DNA from: an uncultured Porphyromonadaceae bacterium
GTDB taxonomy: Bacteria > Bacteroidota > Bacteroidia > Bacteroidales > Muribaculaceae
NCBI GenBank assembly: GCA_947176615.1
Contig: CAMWRO010000067.1
Coordinates: 1-11,343 of the forward strand
DNA: 11,343 bases
Reading direction: 5' to 3'
In this document: positions 8,045-11,343 of the stretch, piece by piece
How the letters are laid out: each line of letters begins with the position of its first letter
Position numbering within the stretch: position 1 is the first letter of the stretch
Notes under the pieces: model-generated
What the model saw: only the letters and a program-made list of their open reading frames with translations
Databases searched by the model: none
Told to the model about the DNA's origin: nothing
Program-made: the position numbers and the translations under genes

Positions 8045-9051
8045 CGGCCGTTGCGTTTTTTGATGGTTTCCTGTGCGAGTTTGGCCCACGGTTTGAGCTG
8101 TGCGTCGGTCCATTCCATGCCGTTGTCAGGGGCATCGGGGGTGAGCATCGAGCAAGTCTCGTCTTTGTCGGCGATGTCCCACATCAGCACGCTCAGCTTG
8201 TTCTTGTCGGCAAAATCAATCCACTCGTTCCACGATTCATAATTGATGTCGCCGTCGCCGAGGTGGTTCATGGAGCCGCATTCCGAAACAATCAGCGGCA
8301 GTCCCATCTCGATTGCCTTTTCGGCCTTGGAGCGGTTCCACTCTTTGTGGGTGTCGGCATAGAAATGCAGCGAATAGAGGAGGTTGTCAAATTCGAGCGG
8401 AGACTCGGCCGCTGCGTCGACCTCTTGGTCCCAGCGCGGAGTGCCGACGATGATGACCGACGACGGCGCGTTTTTACGGATTACGGGAATCAGCTCGTTG
8501 GCATAGTCCTTGACTTCCTGCCACGGAATTTCGAGCGGCTCGTTCCATATTTCGTAAATGACATTGGGTGAATCACCGTATTTTTCGGTCATGACGGTGA
8601 AAAATTCCTTGGCGTTGTCGAGAGTGTTGTCGTGGGAATGCCAGTCACAGATGATGTACATGTCATTGGCGATGGCAGCGTCGATGACGGTCGAGGCGAG
8701 ATTGACCGAGTAGGCCGAGTCAGGGTCGTAGGCTTTGGTGATGTCTCCGGCCTTGTGTGCGCCGATTGCCGCGCGGGTCACGTTGGCACCCCATTTTTCT
8801 TTCAGGGCCTTGATTGTGCCCTCGTTGTAGAATCGTCCCCAGTTGCCGTGCCATCCGAGCGACGGCCCTGTCAGAACTACCGTGTCGCCGTCGGCGTTAA
8901 GCAGATAGCGTCCTTCGACATGGAGAGGAGACACTCCTGCCACGACCGTGTCGGTCTCGGCAGTATCATTTTGGCGGTCGGATGAGCCGCACGATGATAG
9001 AGAAATGGGCAGGGTCAGTAACAGTAGAGTCAGAGAAGAAAACGTCTTCAT
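8041..9051 (-). CDS. GH5 glycoside hydrolase lipoprotein, endoglucanase-like (GH5_2 type)
   Basis: A 336-residue protein with a lipoprotein signal (PISLSSC, Cys21) and a compact GH5 barrel from about residue 41. Seen motifs: LTGPSLGWHGNWGRFYN near the start, the CDWHSHD strand (135-141), VIYEIWNEP with acid/base Glu171, SLHFYAD (His229, Tyr231), and LPLIVSECG with nucleophile Glu257. This pattern and length fit the GH5_2 endo-beta-1,4-glucanases (Cel5-like). An oddity is Cys258 right after the nucleophile, where an aromatic (SEWG, TEYG) is usual. The residues after Cys21 (GSSDRQND) give no clear surface-export signal. It is first in the three-gene operon, and its TGA overlaps the esterase ATG. 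Action on glucan or on glucose-containing stretches of glucomannan is inferred; subfamily assignment is by eye. Confidence 0.87.
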   Translation of the reverse strand: MKTFSSLTLLLLTLPISLSSCGSSDRQNDTAETDTVVAGVSPLHVEGRYLLNADGDTVVLTGPSLGWHGNWGRFYNEGTIKALKEKWGANVTRAAIGAHKAGDITKAYDPDSAYSVNLASTVIDAAIANDMYIICDWHSHDNTLDNAKEFFTVMTEKYGDSPNVIYEIWNEPLEIPWQEVKDYANELIPVIRKNAPSSVIIVGTPRWDQEVDAAAESPLEFDNLLYSLHFYADTHKEWNRSKAEKAIEMGLPLIVSECGSMNHLGDGDINYESWNEWIDFADKNKLSVLMWDIADKDETCSMLTPDAPDNGMEWTDAQLKPWAKLAQETIKKRNGR

Positions 9052-9092
9052 GGGAAAAATTTTGTATTTGATAATATTGGTGTTATTTAATA

Positions 9093-9124
9093 CGAAGGTA
9101 TAGATTATTGCATTAATAGTAAAA
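9093..9124 (-). promoter_or_regulatory. Weak candidate promoter for the GH5-esterase-GH5 operon
   Basis: On the minus strand TACCTTCG (9100-9093) matches TAnnTTTG with one mismatch, and a TTTT (9124-9121) stands 20 bases upstream where a TTTG -33 would be. Both elements are imperfect, which would suit a regulated promoter. It would give a leader of roughly 35-40 bases to the ATG at 9051. A TTGCAT, one base away from the TTGCAC motif at the araC promoter, lies between the two elements (9108-9113). Confidence 0.3.
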
Positions 9125-9169
9125 TAAGCCGCGCGAAATGGCTATAAAGAGGTAAAAAAGTACAAGCCG

Positions 9170-9221
9170 GAATTGAGAATTGGAAAAATTCTCAATTTTC
9201 AATTCTCAATTCTCAATTCTC
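9170..9221. repeat. AATTCTC tandem heptamer array with inverted partner
   Basis: Five 7-base units run without a break from 9187 to 9221: AATTCTC, AATTTTC, then three more AATTCTC. The array ends exactly at the araC stop codon (TAG, 9224-9222 on the minus strand). Upstream on the plus strand, GAATTGAGAATT (9170-9181) is the exact reverse complement of AATTCTCAATTC, which occurs at 9201-9212 and again at 9208-9219; an 11-base version occurs at 9187-9197. The transcript of araC could therefore fold in several registers. Likely a terminator-like or mobile intergenic repeat. No uridine tract directly follows the hairpin in the minus direction. Confidence 0.7.
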
Positions 9222-10097
9222 CTACACCACAGTCTTGTGGTGCTGGTAAAGGTCGCGGAATACTTTGGGCGAGCTGCCTTTCTTCTTTTTAAAGATGCGG
9301 TTGAAATTGGAGATATTGTTGAATCCGCATTCATAGCATATCTCGGCAATCGAAGTCGTGGAGTCGACAAGGGCGCGCGTGGCGTGTCCGAGGCGGATGT
9401 CAATCAGGTAGTCAGAGATAGACCGGCCTGTTCTGAGCTTGAAAAAGCGGCTGAAAGCGGTCGGGGTCATTCGGGCGATTTCGGCAAGGTCGCTCAGGCG
9501 TATCGCTTCTTTGTAGTGATGCTCGATATATTCCTGTACTTTCTGCACCCGCCTGCTGTCGCCGGTCGGTTTGATTGATGAGAAAGATGTGCTTGATAAA
9601 GTGCGGTAGTATCTTTCGTCGGCAAGCTCGTAGAGTATCGACATCAGTTCGATTACGCGATAAAACCCCGACTCGGTCGCCGTCAGTCGGTCAAGGCGGC
9701 TGTAGACGCGCATGATGCTCGGGAGGCTGAACGCGATGCCGTTGGCCGACTGGTCGAGCATTTTGCGTATCGAGGCAAGCTGAGTCTTGGCGAGAAACAC
9801 TTCTCCGAACAGGTTGCGTGAAAACTGTATCGTTATTTCGCGGATTTTGTCATTTTTGCATTCATGCTGTTCCCACCCGTGCTCGATACCGTTTCCCACA
9901 AGAACAAGATCATAGTCGCTCAGAATCTCGACCGAGTCTCCGACTATGCGACGTGCCGAATTGCAGTTGGCCACGAAGTTCAGTTCATATTCCTCATGGC
10001 GGTGCACCGGGTAGGTAAAACGGTCCTTGTATCTGTCTACCAGATAAAAACAGTCTTTCTCCGATAATGGAGTGATTTCAGTGATTATCTTGCTCAT
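9222..10097 (-). CDS. AraC-family transcriptional regulator with cupin sensor domain
   Basis: A 291-residue protein read from the ATG at 10097. The N-terminal part (about 15-100) is cupin-like: FTYPVHRHEEYELNFV carries the HxHxxxE-type pattern, and VGNGIEHGWEQ a second His-containing turn, as in the arabinose-binding fold. A helical linker follows (about 105-170). The C-terminal AraC/XylS DNA-binding domain (about 183-287) shows both helix-turn-helix units: LSDLAEIARMTPTAFSRFFK and SIAEICYECGFNNISNFNRI. There are no membrane segments, so it should be a cytoplasmic one-component sensor of a sugar. It lies directly upstream of and in the same orientation as the GH5 operon, and it is the only regulator in the window, so it probably controls this locus. 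The ligand cannot be read from sequence. Confidence 0.92.
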   Translation of the reverse strand: MSKIITEITPLSEKDCFYLVDRYKDRFTYPVHRHEEYELNFVANCNSARRIVGDSVEILSDYDLVLVGNGIEHGWEQHECKNDKIREITIQFSRNLFGEVFLAKTQLASIRKMLDQSANGIAFSLPSIMRVYSRLDRLTATESGFYRVIELMSILYELADERYYRTLSSTSFSSIKPTGDSRRVQKVQEYIEHHYKEAIRLSDLAEIARMTPTAFSRFFKLRTGRSISDYLIDIRLGHATRALVDSTTSIAEICYECGFNNISNFNRIFKKKKGSSPKVFRDLYQHHKTVV

Positions 10098-10171
10098 TGG
10101 TTACTTTTGCTATTATGTCTTGACGGTATTAAGAGAGAATGGACTAAGGTGTAATCAGTTGTCAGGTATGA

Positions 10172-10207
10172 TTGCACAAATTTAAAATGAAATTTTTTAT
10201 TGTGCAA
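10172..10207. promoter_or_regulatory. TTGCACAA / TTGTGCAA inverted repeat over the araC promoter (operator candidate)
   Basis: TTGCACAA (10172-10179) and TTGTGCAA (10200-10207) are perfect reverse complements with centres 28 bases apart. One arm overlaps the -7 box and the other the -33 box, so a protein bound to both would block RNA polymerase. The wider sites also align as direct repeats (TTG, then two differing bases, then CAAATTT; 10 of 12 identical), the arrangement AraC proteins often bind. Part of that similarity comes from the promoter boxes sharing TTTG. Autoregulation by the adjacent gene product is an inference. Confidence 0.5.
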
Positions 10208-10208
10208 A
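10177..10208 (-). promoter_or_regulatory. Promoter of the AraC-family regulator gene
   Basis: On the minus strand the -33 TTTG (10208-10205) and the -7 TAAATTTG (10184-10177) both match the Bacteroidetes sigma-ABfr consensus exactly, with a 20-base spacer. Transcription should begin near 10170, leaving a leader of about 70 bases before the ATG at 10097. Confidence 0.65.
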
Positions 10209-10319
10209 TTTTAGCAGAATATTGACTTTTTTTGACGTTGATTTATTATCGCGAGAAGTTGCCGTTGTCAGTAATTTCAGATAATTTTGTCACTGTGTCG
10301 CAATTAATTCACGGCTGAA

Positions 10320-10350
10320 TTTGTAATAACGCCTCTTTTTATTAACTTTG
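10320..10350 (+). promoter_or_regulatory. sppA promoter
   Basis: TTTG at 10320-10323, a 19-base spacer, and TAACTTTG at 10343-10350 match the Bacteroidetes housekeeping consensus exactly. Transcription should begin around 10355-10358, giving a leader of about 35 A/T-rich bases with no Shine-Dalgarno sequence before the ATG at 10391. Confidence 0.75.
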
Positions 10351-10390
10351 TAGTTCGATAAATTTAAGACATCTCAAACTCATTAAGTTA

Positions 10391-11343
10391 ATGAAAAAGT
10401 TTTTTATGAGCTTTCTCGGCACGTTGGCCGGGATATGGTTTTCGGCCCTGTTGCTTTTTGTAGGGTTCTTTATCGTGCTGTCGGCCGCCGTTGCCTCCGG
10501 CTCTAAAGACACCTCGGTCAAGATTTCGGATAACACAGTGCTGCATCTCCAGCTCAACGGCATAATCAATGACCGTCAGGAACCAGTCGATATAATGGCC
10601 CAGTTGCAGGGCAATGATATACCGGCTCAGTCTCTCAACGAGATTATCGGGGCAATCGAGAAGGCTGCCGAGGATGACAAGATTTCCGGAATCCTCATTG
10701 ACTGCTCCGGTTCATCGGCCGGAATGGCGCAGCGTCAGGCTATCTATAAGGCGTTGAAGGATTTCCGCAAGAAGTCGGCCGACAAGTGGGTGTATGCCTA
10801 CTCTGACAGCTATGTTCAAGGCGACTATCTGATTGCCGCCGCAGCCGACAGCTTGTTTATCAACCCCATCGGTGAGGTTGACATTCACGGTCTCTCGGCA
10901 ACGACCCTGTACTACAAGGACCTGATGGACAAAATCGGTGTCGAGGCGCAAGTCGTTAAGGTGGGCACCTACAAAAGCGCCGTCGAGCCTTTCCTTCTCA
11001 ACGGCATGTCAGAGGCATCGCGCGAGCAGCAGCAACTCTATCTCGGAAACATCTGGAATGAGTTAGCCGGACAGATTGCCGAGTGCCGCAACGTCAGCAT
11101 CGACACCGTCAACAGTTGGGCCGATTCATTCATCTTTGCAAAGGGTACTCCTTGGTATATCAGCCACGGGATAGTCGACCGCGCCCTTTACCGCCATCAG
11201 CTCGACGAGAAAATCAAAAAGGTCACCGGCGAGGACAATCCTGTCTATATGACCCCGTCGGAATACTGCAAGGCAGTAGACATCAACACGGTGGGCAAAG
11301 GCAAGGGCGCGACAATTGCCGTCCTTTATGCCACCGGCGACAT
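10391..11343 (+). CDS. sppA: Signal peptide peptidase SppA, 67K type (C-terminus off the window)
   Basis: The frame opens at the ATG at 10391 and stays open for 317 codons to the right edge. One N-terminal membrane segment (about 8-36, GTLAGIWFSALLLFVGFFIV) anchors it in the inner membrane, with the peptidase facing the periplasm. The S49-type domain follows: VLHLQLNGIIND (50-61), ISGILIDCSG (98-107), YSDSYVQGDYLIAAAAD (137-153), INPIGEVDIHG (157-167), and VGTYKSAVEPF with the probable catalytic base Lys195, equivalent to Lys209 of E. coli SppA. The nucleophile Ser lies in the second, C-terminal repeat, which is beyond the window; only its start (ATIAVLYATGD) is seen. SppA degrades leftover signal peptides. 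It is divergent from the PUL, has its own consensus promoter, and looks like a housekeeping neighbour, not a PUL part. Confidence 0.95.
   Translation, partial: MKKFFMSFLGTLAGIWFSALLLFVGFFIVLSAAVASGSKDTSVKISDNTVLHLQLNGIINDRQEPVDIMAQLQGNDIPAQSLNEIIGAIEKAAEDDKISGILIDCSGSSAGMAQRQAIYKALKDFRKKSADKWVYAYSDSYVQGDYLIAAAADSLFINPIGEVDIHGLSATTLYYKDLMDKIGVEAQVVKVGTYKSAVEPFLLNGMSEASREQQQLYLGNIWNELAGQIAECRNVSIDTVNSWADSFIFAKGTPWYISHGIVDRALYRHQLDEKIKKVTGEDNPVYMTPSEYCKAVDINTVGKGKGATIAVLYATGD

Larger units (their letters stand above)
10098..10390. other. Divergent intergenic region between araC-family gene and sppA
   Basis: These 293 AT-rich bases separate the two divergent genes and contain no open frame of note. 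They hold two back-to-back promoters with exact Bacteroidetes consensus boxes (minus strand 10177-10208, plus strand 10320-10350) and an inverted repeat over the first. The 10209-10319 part between the promoters shows nothing I can name. Confidence 0.7.

Noticed and set aside
8045..8113. Upstream ATG extending the esterase by 23 residues
   Set aside because: The extension is hydrophilic, buries the signal peptide and lies inside the GH5 gene; the ATGA-overlap start at 8044 explains export and coupling.
9187..9221. Heptamer array considered as a CRISPR
   Set aside because: Units are 7 bases with no spacers and no cas genes are near.
10342..10569. 75-codon minus-strand frame over the sppA start
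   Set aside because: Antisense to the well-supported SppA N-terminus and overlapping its promoter; no family features.

Overview
This window looks like chromosomal DNA from a gut-type Bacteroidales bacterium, plausibly family Muribaculaceae. The reasons are a SusC/SusD outer-membrane pair, lipoprotein signal peptides on the glycanases, no Shine-Dalgarno sequence visible where I looked upstream of starts, and promoters of the Bacteroidetes TTTG / TAnnTTTG type. The genus is an inference from sequence style, not from a search.

Most of the window is a polysaccharide utilisation locus (PUL) on the minus strand. In transcription order it reads: an AraC-family regulator (10097-9222), a GH5 endoglucanase-like lipoprotein (9051-8041), a sialate-O-acetylesterase-family (SASA) carbohydrate esterase (8044-6620), a GH5 beta-mannanase-like lipoprotein (6584-5301), a hairpin (5235-5277), a roughly 430-base control region, a SusC-like TonB-dependent transporter (4873-1637), and a SusD-like lipoprotein (1605-1) whose end lies off the left edge. 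On the plus strand, divergent from the regulator, sppA (signal peptide peptidase, housekeeping) starts at 10391 and runs off the right edge. It marks the PUL boundary.

The enzyme set is a beta-1,4-glucanase-like GH5, a beta-1,4-mannanase-like GH5 and a deacetylase, with the first two genes sharing an ATGA stop/start overlap. This fits stepwise use of acetylated (galacto)glucomannan: SusC/SusD bind and import oligosaccharides, the esterase removes acetyl groups, and the GH5 enzymes cut the backbone. The substrate is inferred from family membership. No GH26, GH130, epimerase, hybrid two-component sensor or ECF-sigma/anti-sigma pair is present in the window, so the AraC-type protein is the only visible candidate regulator.

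The least explained parts are in the intergenic DNA. A perfect 8-bp inverted repeat (TTGCACAA...TTGTGCAA) overlaps both elements of the araC promoter. The same TTGCAC/GTGCAA core recurs as a pair upstream of susC. Repeated AAAGTGATA elements also lie upstream of susC. A 7-bp tandem array with slippable hairpin potential abuts the araC stop codon. I see no new protein family or clearly novel system; the candidate novelty is the local regulatory circuit.
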